A stretch of DNA of 64,000 nt from Rhynchospora pubera (GCA_028095005.1 CM051459.1:310374513-310438512), one strand, 5' to 3'; shown: positions 11,111-22,412, counted from the stretch's first letter. The notes: generated by a model from the letters alone, not told the origin. Numbers and translations are program-made.

Positions 11111-14099
11111 GATGTTTGTAATTCTAGATCAAGATCCATCCGTTGATTTTGGATAACATATTAAGGATTTATCAGGATCGTTGGATCGGTAGGAATTTCT
11201 GAATTGGATTGGTGTAGTTTAGATGTGCTTTAATCTAGGCCCAAAGCGGATTTTTTTTTTAATTCAAAGGCCCATCCGAAAATATCTCCATTTATGTGAG
11301 GTTTACCTCCATTTGTTTCAAAATGGAGCTGTCCATTTAACTGAATTTTGAGGATAATTAAGCTTCTTTGTTCTTAGAAAAATTGTTTGGTGCCCTTCCA
11401 TAGGTCAATTTGACATGAAATTTTGCATGGTTTCTCATAAAAATATGAAGAATTTAGCTGCCACAAATTTTTTATTTTTAGGACTTTGGTAATTAATTAT
11501 AAGGATATCACGGGCGCATAATGGCATTCCTCATAACTAATTAATTTACCATCCATTTTTAAGAATTTTTTGTTTTCCTTTCATGCAATATGACCAATCA
11601 TCAGGGCTATTTTGTTGGGTCATTGGTTATGTGGATGGGATCTTGATTACATGGTTTTGGACTTTGGTGATAAAACAGAAAATTGTTTAGGATTTTGTGC
11701 AGCATAATTTGGAGGCAAACAATTGTGCAATATGAAATTCACATTTTTGAAAAGAATGCAAGTGGTCGTCTCAATTTATTTTGAAAAGGTATTAAAGGTT
11801 TAAGTATTTTTTTCGATTAGTTTATGCAACACTTAGACCTAATGACTTCAATTTTCTACCTCAAGGACTCTAGCTTATCTTCATTAAAAAATCATGCAAA
11901 GTCAAAATTGATTGCCCGTTCATTCCCACACCTTCCATGGTCTAGTAAACAATTTCATTAATGTGTCAACTAGTTTAGAGTCTTCCAAAAATAAAATTTT
12001 CACCAATTTATGTGCAAGTCGAGTGTGGGTGATTACTCACCTTAGGGTTTTATGCAAGAGACTTAAGTGGAAAGACTTGAATCGGAATTCGCTCGCCTAT
12101 GGCCACCGGTATCATCGAGCCATCGATCCCAGCGAATTCCTTTTCCGATGCTCTCACATCGTTTCAAGACTTTCTGAGCGGTGGGGTTTAATTAAGATAG
12201 ATTTATTTTTGGGTTTTTGGTTTTTTTATGTTTTTGGTTTTTTTTTGTTTTTTTTTTTTGTTTTTTTTTTGCATAAGTAAATAAGAACATAAAATAAATT
12301 GCATAAAGTAAATAATAATAATTTGGGTTAAACCGCTCATTTTTATCACTTAATGTCAAAAGCACCCTCATTTTCACACTATTTGAATGGTCCCATTAAG
12401 TTGCTTGTTGGTGTCCCAAGCATTTTAAAAGCAACATCAATCAAGACTCAATTTAAGTTTACACACATTAATGATACTCTTTTTGAACAAGTCCATGTAA
12501 AATGTAAGTCCGTTCACTCGGCAAAAGGTTATGACCTTGTCTAATAGCATTTAACAATTTCAAGCACCAAAGTTTCAAGTCCTATCAATTTCAAAATCTA
12601 TAACATTCGGTCCATTGGCACACAAACTAATCCAAAAACTACTTAATCATTCAATACCTTGACAAAATAAACGTGTTGACTACCACTTGTCATTTTCAAA
12701 TTCATGTGAAATAAGACCTTATCTGTCATGTATTTCAAATCAAAGGACAATCAAGCACATTCAATTGATTTCCAATCATTTACATGCAACTACATGGTGC
12801 AAACCACGTTCCAGAAGTGTTGTGCGGGATACACCCATTCCTGTGCGGGGTACACCTGACAATTTCAGTGGCACAGTTTTTCTAGAGGACAAATGTACTC
12901 CACACAGGGACAATGTGTAACCCGCACAAACCCTTTGACAGTTCAAAAATATGACATGATGCACTCTTAAAGACAAGTTTGTAGCCTCCCCCAAGCTTGA
13001 ACAAAGCATTGCCCTTAATGCTACACATCACCGCAGGGAAAATAAAGAGAAGGCAATTGAAAACATACCAAATTAGCGATCGGTGTGGTGATAGGCACTA
13101 AGTGGCAGTGGCTTGCGGCAATTAGAGCGCAATTGGATGTGTGCGGCACATGATCGGCACTATAAGTTTTCAGGATTCGGTGGAGCGGCGGCTAGTTGAG
13201 CGGTGATTTTGGCAGTGCACGGGGTACAAAGGTTAGTTGTGCGGGCTACAATGGTCTGAGCTGCCCTCGAATTGGGTCAAAATGATGCTTGTGCGGACTA
13301 CAAGGTGTGTTGTGCGGAGTACACTAGCTTGAGTTGCTCTCGGGTTGGGCTAAAATGACCATTGTGCGGGCAACAGTTTCGGCTTTTGCGGAGTACACTG
13401 GGCGGAAATTGCTCTCTGGTGTGGGTTTTTACAAGCTGTGCGGGCAACAGAGGCAGGGTGTTGCCCGCATAGGAGGGTTTGTTACCCGCACAATGTGGTA
13501 TGTTGCCCGCATAGTGCTGGATTTTGATGTGGCATGTTGAACCCGTTGCTTGTGAATGCTCTCCCACCCGCACAATTGGAGTTGTGTAAGCCACACAATA
13601 TTGATTCCTTGGTTTAATATGATAATTCAACGCTCAAATCAAGCCGGCTGAATAAATTGCAGCGGACAACTCGTGTGAGGTCGTGCCGAGGCAAGTTTTC
13701 ATCACTTCTTGCCTCATGGTGCTCTAGTACGAGTCGTCCGGGGACATCCACAATTAATCAAACCTGAAATTTACACACAAAAATAACCCTATGTAATTGA
13801 TAATTCCCCACCTCGAGAAATAAGTTCAAATTTTGAATCCATCGATTATGCCCCATTTTTTTTTCTTTTTTTTTCTTTGAAACAGAAAACTAAATTAAAA
13901 CAAACCTAAATATTTTGTGTTTTTCTCATTTTCAGATTTTTATTGATTTTTCTAAAATTTCCAAAACTGAAATTTAAAATAAAGAGAAGAGTTTTAGAGT
14001 CTTGGGTTGCCTCCCAAGAAGTGCTTGTTTAAGGTCACTAGCTTGACCACCTTTCTCCTCATCTTATCTTCACTTTACGCCCCGTCAATGCATCATAGT
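11111..14099 (-). other. Retrotransposon non-coding spacer downstream of the ORF
   Basis: No coding region. 11900-12200 contains sequence usual in the 3' spacers of Athila/Tat-type elements (for example GAATCGGAATTCGCTCGCC-like). 12240-12275 is a T-run. 12810-13590 carries over ten copies of the GTGCGGGGTACA / TGTTGCCCGCACA motif in both orientations. 14001-14033 carries TTGGGAGGCAACCCAA, which in autonomous relatives lies just after pol. Confidence 0.6.
12810..13590. repeat. Cluster of GTGCGGG(G/A)TACA-type motifs, both orientations
   Basis: Short copies such as TGTGCGGGATACAC, TGTGCGGGGTACAC, TGTGCGGGCTACA, GTGCGGAGTACAC, TGTTGCCCGCA and GTTACCCGCACAA recur every 30-80 bp. The same motif is in both LTRs and, as codons for YPAQ, in the ORF at 14100-15602. 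Confidence 0.75.
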
Positions 14100-15602
14100 T
14101 CACCCAAAAATGGTCGAGCAAGACTCTTGAGACATGCTTGGTGTGCTCCTTCTTGGTTGTCTTAATTGTTGGTTCGATGTGATGTGATATTTGATGTGCG
14201 GTTTGATGCCCTTCATCACATTGGGACTATCCAAGCATTCTACAAGTTGAAGGCTCAAGCTGATTTTGGTGAAATTGCAATTCTTCATGTCGGATGTTTC
14301 GACTTTGAGAGTGATACCACCATCTTCTTTCTTCTCGAGTTCTTTAATGATAGAATCTGTTGGAGGATGCTTCAATTCCAACTCATTGGATTTGACAAAG
14401 TATGTTAATCTATGTGGAATGAAATTAGGAAGGATATTAGGTGGAGGTACAACAAAATTTGATTTTTCTACTTTCTCTTGTTCTTCATTTGTTTCAAGTT
14501 GTGTGCTTTCTTCACTATCCGTCTCATAACAAACTCCAATCAACACGGGAGAACTAAAACCTTCTAATTCTCTATCACTTTGCAATGTCATTTTGGCATT
14601 TTGTTCAGCATGTAGACTTTGTGAAGGACACATTTCTTGGAAAATTAAAGTCTTTGTCATTTTTTCTAGTAATGTGGTATAAGTATCAAACTTGGATGAC
14701 AAAGAATCCAATCTTCCAAGAATTTCCTCACGTTTCTTTCTTTGACTAGCCATGAAATCTTCAAACAATGATTCATAACTTGGCATTTGCAAAGGTGATT
14801 GAGAATCATAAGTTTCAGTAAAGAAAGTAAATCTAAGGTCTAGTTGAGACATTGAACCTTCATTATCCAAAGAAAAACAAGAGTTATAAGTCAAACCATA
14901 GTCGAATTCTTCCCTGTTGGTGTACAATGCGGGGTACACTCCTTCCTGTGCGGGGTACATTGGGCCTTGGGTGCACTGAACTTGTTGTTGTTCGGGCCAA
15001 ATTGGTGGTTGTGAAGTCCAGACTGGTGGTTGTGCGGGATACACTTCTGACTGTGCGGGGTACACTTGGTCCTGTGTGGAGTGCACCCTTGTCTGTGGGG
15101 GATACATATCTGCCTGTGCTGGATACACTCTTGGGTGTGCGGAGTGCACTGGACCTTGTGTAGAGTGAACCATTGCCTTCACTATTGACTTCACTTTTGA
15201 CTGTGCGGGATACACCCTTGTCTGTGCGGGGTACACTAGGCTCTGTGTTGGGTGCACTCTTGCTTGCACTGTTGACTGTGCGGGATACAATGCTGCCTGT
15301 GCGGAGTACACCGTAGCCTGGATTTGGCCCGAATTAGGTACCAACCTGTTGTGTGCTGAATGGCTTGAGTAGTGGGTGTATGAATCTTGATGTGGACTCC
15401 ATCCTTCCTTTGATCCTTCCCTTCTCATGTTTTGCTTGTTTGTGAATTGGTTCTCCAATCGACTCACTCTTCTTTTCATTTCTTCAATTTGAGCTTGTCT
15501 CATCAAGCGGTCGACTCTCTCATCGAGTTGGGCCAAAGGATCTTCCTCATCACTCCAATTATCCTCCATTTCATGCTCAAATTTCTGAAAAGAATGGAAC
15601 AT
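14100..15602 (-). CDS. Unknown retrotransposon protein with YPAQ-type repeats (500 aa)
   Basis: Only sizeable ORF of the 15.3-kb element, directly downstream of the primer binding site. The start at 15602 is the first ATG; the frame is open for 27 more codons upstream but without an ATG. Residues 1-60 are acidic then heptad-like (LDERVDRLMRQAQ), a likely coiled coil. Residues about 95-230 carry roughly 17 pentapeptides of the VYPAQ / VHSTQ / MYPPQ kind. A second charged helical stretch (SQRKKREEILGRLDSL) follows, then an acidic linker and a C-terminus rich in K and E. No zinc knuckle, protease or polymerase motifs are visible. It could be a highly derived gag-like or accessory protein; no function is assigned. 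The YPAQ codons are the same GTGTAYCCCGCACAG string found in the non-coding LTRs. Confidence 0.6.
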   Translation of the reverse strand: MFHSFQKFEHEMEDNWSDEEDPLAQLDERVDRLMRQAQIEEMKRRVSRLENQFTNKQNMRREGSKEGWSPHQDSYTHYSSHSAHNRLVPNSGQIQATVYSAQAALYPAQSTVQARVHPTQSLVYPAQTRVYPAQSKVKSIVKAMVHSTQGPVHSAHPRVYPAQADMYPPQTRVHSTQDQVYPAQSEVYPAQPPVWTSQPPIWPEQQQVQCTQGPMYPAQEGVYPALYTNREEFDYGLTYNSCFSLDNEGSMSQLDLRFTFFTETYDSQSPLQMPSYESLFEDFMASQRKKREEILGRLDSLSSKFDTYTTLLEKMTKTLIFQEMCPSQSLHAEQNAKMTLQSDRELEGFSSPVLIGVCYETDSEESTQLETNEEQEKVEKSNFVVPPPNILPNFIPHRLTYFVKSNELELKHPPTDSIIKELEKKEDGGITLKVETSDMKNCNFTKISLSLQLVECLDSPNVMKGIKPHIKYHITSNQQLRQPRRSTPSMSQESCSTIFG

Positions 15603-15705
15603 GGTGATGCAAGTGAATTTTTTTCTTTTTTTTATGAACAAAAATAAGAAAAATGATACAAGGTCTAGTCTCTTGCTACTCAAGTAAGTTTTAATATCAA
15701 CACCG

Positions 15706-15723
15706 TCCCCGGCAACGGCGCCA
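15706..15723 (-). promoter_or_regulatory. Primer binding site, tRNA-Asp type
   Basis: The minus strand reads TGGCGCCGTTGCCGGGGA, complementary to the 3' end of plant tRNA-Asp and the usual primer site of Athila/Tat-type elements. It sits 7 bp inside the 5' LTR. Confidence 0.9.
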
Positions 15724-17123
15724 AAAAGCTTGATGTGTAGCTAATAATACCCTAATTTAGTCCTAAAAGTACCGCAAGCGTACGGTAAAACGTTGGTTTT
15801 GGTTAGGGGTTGAATCCACAAGGACGGTAGATTGAGTACTAAACCTTACTTATTCACAAAATCTAGACAATCAAATGAAGGGTTTAGGCTTAACTAAGAG
15901 ACAAACAACTAACAATTTTTGGTGTTTTGGTGATAAAATATGCAATGAAAGTGTCCTAGGGTTTCAGTTTTACTTTCAGTCCGGCTTCGGGTCGTCGGCA
16001 CCGGTCACTTTCGTGCCGATACCGACTAGTGCGCAGCATATTAGGCCTGTGTACTCCGCACAGGCACCAATGTTGCCCGCAAAACCCTTAGTTAATGGTG
16101 TTTCGACTCAATAACTTGGTTTTTGACTTGTGTGAGGCAGATCTAGCCGGACTTGGACTCCTTAGACCTCAGCTGTCGCTTGTTGGTCATGGTATCGGGA
16201 CCGGAACCTAGTCTAACACTCCCATTAGGTCGATTAACCCTCAACTTTCGCATGTTGGCTTAATCTACCTAAGTTCACTTGTTGTTTTCAAAGGTATCCA
16301 CTAGACTTTCGCCTTAGCAGAAACTTTCTCCCATCGGGTACTAATTGGACTACCTTTCGGCTTATATCCTACCTCAAGTCACTTTGTTCAACCAATCAAC
16401 TAACCTACACCTTTGACCAAGATTAGATGTGGCCATTCATCTAATAGGAGGTTCAGTTAATCAATCAAGCACAAACAAGCATTCACAAATAACATCCAAC
16501 AAGCAATACACATCAAATACCAAATATCAAGTGTCATACATCAATCCAAATATCAAGATCTAACCTAAGCCCTAAGACAATGCAATCTAGCCTAGCATAT
16601 GCTCAAAACTGAAAGTAAATGATGAAATGCAAGATACAAACTCCATAATCGAGCAAACAAGAGAGAAAGGAAAGATACAACCGTAACCCAGCCTATTCCT
16701 CCTACTTGCAAGCTTCTAGAGTCGAAATCGGGGTCGGAATCACTGCTGTCGCATGAAATTCCAAGCTCCAGAGGCACAATACGGGATGCAATGGCGATGG
16801 TGCGGGGTGCAATGGCGGCGGTGCGGGGTGAATCGACGTGGCAGAGAGTGGATCGGCGGTGGAAAATGGTGTTGTGCGGGGTACGAAGTGGAGTTTTGCG
16901 GGATACGGTTGTGTTGTGCGGGCAACGATGGAGCTGTGCGGGGTAGATGAGGCGGTGGAAGTTGTGCGGGGTAGCTGTGCGGGATACGGTTGTGTTGTGC
17001 GGGCAACGATGTAGTGGAGTTGGGTACAGTGGAGGAAAACGGTGGAAGATGAGGCGGCGCCCCAGGCAGCCGCCTGGGGAGTGGAAGATGGAGAGAAGGA
17101 TCCCTAATTTGGCATGGGAGGCG

Positions 17124-17133
17124 CTTTATATAG
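17124..17133 (-). promoter_or_regulatory. TATA box of the 5' LTR
   Basis: On the minus strand the sequence reads CTATATAAAG, a near-perfect TATA box, within the 5' LTR. The same box is at 3836-3845 in the other LTR. It predicts a transcript start about 30 bp to the left, leaving a leader of about 1.4 kb before the primer site. Confidence 0.6.
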
Positions 17134-17331
17134 GACGTGGATTAGGTTTAGGGTTTGGTGCGGAGTACAGTTAGGTCGGTGCGGGATACAATTTGGGCTG
17201 TGCGGGCTACAACAGGGCCCAGTTCGGAGTACAACAGCGTGCTGGGCTGGGAATGAGTCATCCAGCCCAAGTGTAGGCCGCACAGCTGGGTTGTACTCCG
17301 CACTGGAGATGTCCAAGATATGTTGGATGCA

Positions 17332-17530
17332 TTGTAGGCCGCACTGGAGAGCTGTTGGCCGCACAGGAGGAGTGTTGGCCGCACCAGAGAGTTGTTGGCC
17401 GCACCAGAGAGGTCTTGGCCGCACCAGACAAGTGCTGGCCGCACAGGAGGGGTGTTGGCCGCACCACAGAGGTCTTGGCCGCACCAGAGGGTTGTTGGCC
17501 GCATCAGACAAGTGTTGGCCGCACAGGAGA
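17332..17530. repeat. Tandem 20-bp array (TTGGCCGCACCAGAG-type unit), right LTR
   Basis: Partner of the array at 4023-4220. Its units are slightly more uniform than those in the left LTR. Confidence 0.85.
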
Positions 17531-17797
17531 GTTGCTGTCGCACAGGTGGCATGCAGAGAAGAGGGATGTGAGGTGTCTGCCGCACAGGGTTGATGTAGGC
17601 CGCACCAGATCACTTGTAACTTGCCGGAAATGTGCCGATTTGCATTGGTTTCGCCTCAAATCCCTGAAATTCAAAGACAAACCAAAAGCAGTACCAAATC
17701 CTACAAAGTCAAACCGAAAACCACACAATTTCAAGAGTTTAGGTTATGATTTTAGGGTTAAGTCCGGCCAAATACCATATATATAAATGCTATATCA

Positions 17798-17802
17798 AAT
17801 AT
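17798..17802. repeat. Target site duplication AATAT, right
   Basis: Matches the AATAT at 2494-2498 on the other side of the 15.3-kb retrotransposon. Confidence 0.9.
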
Positions 17803-18015
17803 TAAAAAGTTGAAATTTTAGAGTTCCAAATAAAAAAATTTTAATTTCAGATTTAATATTTTTGTAATTTCGAATTTTATAGTGTCAAATTTAATTCTGA
17901 AATTTTTTATTTTCGACTTTTGAAATTTTAATTTTAACTGTTTATTATGAATTTTTATATTACTTTCGTGTTTTTTGCTGAATTTGACAGCCGTTGTCAT
18001 ACGATTTATCACTTA
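17803..18015. other. AT-rich intergenic DNA
   Basis: AT-rich flank between the LTR element and the hAT-type element; nothing recognised. Confidence 0.4.
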
Positions 18016-18023
18016 GGTTGATA

Positions 18024-18650
18024 TAGGGATGAGCAAAATACTCGTAAGTCGTGAGCTAATTCGAACTCGACTCAGAAAAGCTCGATTGCAACTCGAGCCA
18101 ACTGAACTCGAGTTGGTAGAACTCGAGCTGAACTAACCCGGTTAGTTGACGAGTCGAGTTTGAGTTGAGGTCAACTCAGCTCACAACTCGTGAGTTGACT
18201 CGTGACATAATAAATTTATATTTCAAATATATATTATCAACATAATTTATGAGTATTAAAAATTTATAAATTAATAATAAGAATTTTTTTCTTATATATT
18301 TTTAGTTTAGATAATATTACATATGATAGATTGAGTTTCAATACATATTTTGTTTCAAATCAATAAAAAAATATAAATTACAACAATTTTAATGTTTACA
18401 ATATTGTATATGTAAAAAAATTTAATATTAGAATAACATATGGATTAAACAAATAAAATTTGAAGGATATATGTTTATTCCAAGTTAACTCATGAGCCAA
18501 TGAGCTAGCTCGAGTTTGGGATGAGTCGAGTTTGAGCTAGCTTAAAAAACTCGAAAGTATTTCTAACTCAGCTCAACTCAGCTCGAGTTACAGCTGAGCT
18601 GAGTTTGAGTTGTCCCCAACTCGCTCGAACTCAGCTCATATACAGCTCCG
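18024..18650. mobile_element. Non-autonomous hAT-type element, 627 bp
   Basis: Flanked by the 8-bp direct repeat GGTTGATA (18016-18023 and 18651-18658), the hAT target length. Ends are TAGGGATGAG... and ...CAGCTCCG, a short imperfect inverted repeat. Both flanks are rich in ACTCGAG/AACTCGAGCT strings around an AT-rich centre, a composition common in plant repeats of this kind. No transposase frame. Confidence 0.75.
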
Positions 18651-18658
18651 GGTTGATA

Positions 18659-21600
18659 ACGTAAATTCAATCATTTTTTTTGCGATGATTTATTTCTAAT
18701 TTTAGTTTTTTCATAGTTGTATCATTAAAAAGGTCAAATGAATTAATCGATCGCATAAATCTAATTTTGTCATTTATCGGTAGCGTAAAAATAATTCGTT
18801 ATTTAGGGACGCTATATCTGTAAGTTCTGACTTATACAATGACATAGTTATAATTTTTTTTCTAATCATATTAGCAACATAATTCAAATTCACGGATAAA
18901 TTTTATTTTATTGGTGCACTAATATAGCATAGAGAAAGGTTCCGCTGCAAATATTTTGGTTATCTCAAATACTAACATTTTGCTATATAGGTAATTTTTT
19001 AAATTGTAAAATTTGAACTTTAAATCCAAACCATTGATCTTATTTAATTTAATAAGCGATATTTTTTCATATAAGTTTTGTAAATTTTAGAGTTTATTTG
19101 ATACTCGATCAAAGGCTAAAACATGAACGTATTAGAACGAATCTATCATAGTTAAATATATTAAAAATAGTTCTACCAATCATTATTTAATTTAATAATT
19201 AAATATATTTGAAAATCTAAAGTAGATATATTTGGAAGTCTAAGGTAGTTGATGCCTAATCTATAGAAAAAAAAAATATCCTCTCATACGACATGCAATT
19301 TGAGCCCTCCAATTTTCGTTGATCGATCAATCTGAATATATTCTAGAAGTTTAACCTTCTTAATTAAAAGTCGTGACTACATTGACTTTTAATTAAAAAT
19401 ATTTTTTTAGTTAAATATATTAAAAATAGTTTTACAAATCATCTAAGATAGTTATTTATTTATAAAGTAAATATAAAATATATATATTGGAAATATATAT
19501 TTCTTTATATATTGATAGATTTAGCCATCAAAATTTATTAAATTGCGGCGAAATAGCCTCCCCTCATCTAGTAGGATTTAATGTTCAAATATGCACTGTC
19601 CTTGAGCTTTACATAACTTCTAGGAAAAAAAAAATTCACGTGCCATCCAAAATTGAGAAAATTGAGGATTTTAAGTAAAATCTTCTATTTTTACCAAAAA
19701 AATTCAAATTTCTTCTTGAAATACCACTTTATCATTTTAAATATAAATAAATAAATAATAATAATTAAATATTAGAAATATAATTTTACGACTATTATCC
19801 CTTGCTCCCAATATTAGAACCAGTCGATCAAAACTCGATTGAACTCAATATTCCCATATGTTCTTCTCTTTCGCGCAAATAGATGAGCCAAATAAAATTG
19901 GATTCGATGCAATTTTGATTGATTGGTTCTAATATTGGGTGCGAGGGCATAACAGTTAGACAATTACATTTCAATTATTTAACTATTAATTTTTTATTTT
20001 AAACGACAGAGTGATATTTAGAGAAGAAATTTTAATTTTTTGGTACAAAAACAAAATATTTTATTTTTGGATGGAAAATTCTCAAATTTCATGGCTAAAA
20101 AAATAATTTTCCTAACTTTTAATGTGAAAATTTGATATTGGAAAAATAATTTATCGTGAAAATGTATATCAACATGATTTATAATCATATTAGTACCATA
20201 TTTCATATTTTCCACATATGCGCAAATAATGTTGTAATTATTATATAATTTCGATCCACAAAATAAAATATTTTCTTGCTAGAATTCATATATTATCACA
20301 TTAATAAATGTTTAAATATTCCAGAAAAATAATATGTATATCGCATTTAATTATAAATATAGTTGGTAAAATTATTATTGAGTCTGGTTACAGTTAAAAG
20401 GATTTGACATATCATTTCGTCAAACCCGATTAGAATCTATAAGTTAAAAATAATTTTCTAAAAATCTGAAAAATGATAAATAAAATTTTCAAAATATGAA
20501 TTATAATTTTTGTTACAATATTTCAATATGAAAAATTAATTCAACGAAAATAACTATAGTACTATACTTGATAAATTGATATTTTTCTAACTCTCTACTT
20601 ATAGCCCATACTATATAATTGGAAATTAAAAAATATACTAACGAATCTATAAATTAACTGCATTAGTAACATATTCATATTTATAACTAGATTCCCATCC
20701 CATGTACTATTTCTACCATATTCAAACTATATTATTGAATAACGGTGCACAGGAAGTGGTTATTGGATTTGGTCACACGATATATTGAAAACGAAGGGTA
20801 AGTGGGACGTTATTTGTTATTTTTTAATCATTTTGAGGGAGATTTTTTTTTATAATTGGTAAAAAAAAGATAGGTAACTACTTTTGGCGGACTGACCTTA
20901 TTCTTTCGAAGTTTTTTTTTATAACGATAAATTGTATTTGGGCAAGGCGAGGACTGACCTTATTCTTTCAAAGTTTTTTTTTTCAAAGAATGTACTTCAA
21001 ATGACAATTATAAATCGATAAATATGACCATCATATTAAAATCCTGTAGAAAATCAAATTGTAAGTTCTTGTGAAAATGTTTACCATTCTTCATATTTTT
21101 CAGAAAAATCAGCTTCCTGGATTTTTATAATTTTTAAGGGTGGCATATTTTTAGTTCGCAATCTAAGAGTGATATTTTCCAAACTGATAAAAATCTGTAG
21201 TGAAAAAAAACTAACTTTTTCTAAAACAAAACACATTGCAATAATATTTAATCATAACCTACTTAGATACTGTATTTATTTACTAATATACAATCTATAC
21301 GACCAATGGAAACAATTTCATGAAATTGGATTAATCTTATTGATCATAGTTAAATCTTTAATTTTTCAATCACGCGAATCTTGCTTTTCGAGAAGAAAAT
21401 TTGAAAGAATTTTTTTTTCAATTAGTTCGCAATTTATAGTAGCCTATAATTATTTATTTATTTATATGTTTATTTATTTATTGATAGAAGAGATCAGCTA
21501 TAAAAAGACAATAGAAAGTGGAGGGTAGTATGGGATTTGCGCATGTAATAAACGGGACGTGTACGTTAGTGGGAGGTTATTTAATTACTTGTTTATTTCA

Positions 21601-21993
21601 TTCATTAATTATTTTGTTTAGAGAGATTAATTTTCTTCAATTGATCGGGTAACCAACTTTGGCGGTACAATTTGGCGCCCATGTATAAAAAATGGTTATG
21701 CTAAATCTTGCCACGCGGTCTTGCAGCAGCGCTATCATAGTAAGAACGCGATTAACTTTAATATCAGTCTTGCAATAGTATGTAATTAGCGAGAAAATTA
21801 AAATTCCTTGCAATCATCATGTTGCTAAAACCCCTTTTGGGATAAAAATAAAGAATTAAATGGATAAAAATGAAGAATTTAAAACCGGAAACAGCTAGTG
21901 CTCAATTTGGCGCAACATTATGGATAAAAATAAAGAATTTAATGCAACAACATACTTTCAATTTGCAAGTGAATATCACTCTTAAAAGAAAGC
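18659..21993. other. AT-rich intergenic DNA with one fold-back element
   Basis: Very AT-rich, with several poly-T/TA runs. Apart from the inverted repeat at 19642-20095 nothing is supported. Frames of 60-120 codons here are low-complexity and have no family resemblance. Near 21838-21945 a unit like GGATAAAAATAAAGAATTTA is repeated three times. Confidence 0.5.
19642..20095. mobile_element. Long inverted-repeat (fold-back) MITE-like element
   Basis: The left arm (19642 to about 19850) and right arm (about 19885 to 20095) are imperfect reverse complements. Shared blocks include ACCAAAAAAATTCAAATTTC and CCAATATTAGAACCA in inverted order. Ends read GCCAT / ATGGC. No clear target duplication was found, so the class is open. 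Confidence 0.65.
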
Positions 21994-22350
21994 TCACCTG
22001 TTGCAATCCATGCTAGGAGTGATGGTAACATTGACAGAGACACCACATAGGCTGGGAAGAAGAGCGGCACGTGAGAAATCGACTGTCGGGAAGTGGTTGG
22101 CACCTCCCTTGAGGCAGTTGCACATGGTCATTTTGTCGGACGGAGTGACAGCTGTTCGGTTCAGCACTGTCATCCCACCACAACACAAATGGTACGGCAT
22201 TGTGGACCGGCCGGCGAGATAAGATGCACACGGGCTGATCATGCGTGCGACCTCATTACACGGCATTGGCGTTGCAAACACCGTGTAGGTGTAAGTGCAA
22301 GATAATGCAGCGGTGAAAAATAATACAAGGGTTATGAGGCTTCTTGCCAT
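21994..22350 (-). CDS. Non-specific lipid-transfer protein, type 1
   Basis: 118 aa from the ATG at 22350. Residues 1 to about 27 are a hydrophobic secretory signal peptide. The mature part carries the eight-cysteine motif at C31, C41, C56-C57, C77, C79, C102, C116, spaced X9, X14, CC, X19, CXC, X22, X13. This is the type 1 LTP pattern apart from one extra residue before CC. Such proteins are secreted, bind acyl lipids in a disulfide-braced helical bundle, and work in cuticle formation or defence. LP.LCGV and CNCLK family blocks are present. The last codons read GAC TGC AAC AGG TGA GC, and AACAG|GTGAGC is also a perfect 5' splice site. Many LTP1 genes have an intron exactly here with a tiny last exon, so the true C-terminus may be a few residues longer. 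No second exon was identified with confidence. Confidence 0.9.
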   Translation of the reverse strand: MARSLITLVLFFTAALSCTYTYTVFATPMPCNEVARMISPCASYLAGRSTMPYHLCCGGMTVLNRTAVTPSDKMTMCNCLKGGANHFPTVDFSRAALLPSLCGVSVNVTITPSMDCNR

Positions 22351-22398
22351 TAGGGAGAGTGAGTGAGAGGTGGTGTGTGCTTGAGTGCATATGACAAT

Positions 22399-22410
22399 AT
22401 ATATATATAA
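22399..22410 (-). promoter_or_regulatory. TATA region of the lipid-transfer protein gene
   Basis: TTATATATATATA on the minus strand about 50 bp upstream of the ATG. The leader would be very short and CA/CT-rich, as usual for plant LTP genes. Confidence 0.55.
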
Positions 22411-22412
22411 GA

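Larger units (their letters stand above)
2499..17797 (-). mobile_element. Complete non-autonomous Ty3/gypsy-type LTR retrotransposon, 15.3 kb
   Basis: Two long LTRs beginning TG and ending CA (2499-4488 and 15731-17797) are flanked by the 5-bp target duplication AATAT (2494-2498 and 17798-17802). A primer binding site that complements tRNA-Asp lies 7 bp inside the right LTR and a polypurine tract abuts the left LTR, so the element is transcribed right to left. The motif TTGGGAGGCAACCCAA near 14001-14016 and TTGCTTGAGGACAAGCAA near 4508 are typical of plant Athila/Tat-type elements. No reverse transcriptase, integrase, RNase H or canonical gag could be found, so it looks like a large retrotransposon derivative mobilised in trans. 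The LTRs differ by a few percent plus indels, so the insertion is not very recent. Confidence 0.92.
15731..17797 (-). repeat. LTR (5' LTR of the minus-strand element)
   Basis: 2067-bp copy of the LTR at 2499-4488. It is followed on the minus strand by AGCTTTT and then the primer binding site, which marks it as the 5' LTR. The longer length comes mainly from an extra run of GTGCGGGATACGG-type units near 16935-17020. Confidence 0.93.

Noticed and set aside
4611..11721. An insertion bounded by ATTGT on both sides (4606-4610 and 11722-11726).
   Set aside because: A 5-bp match over this distance is expected by chance, and no repeated ends were found.
21169..21528. A 119-codon frame.
   Set aside because: AT-rich, low-complexity, alternative start only, no neighbours or motifs.
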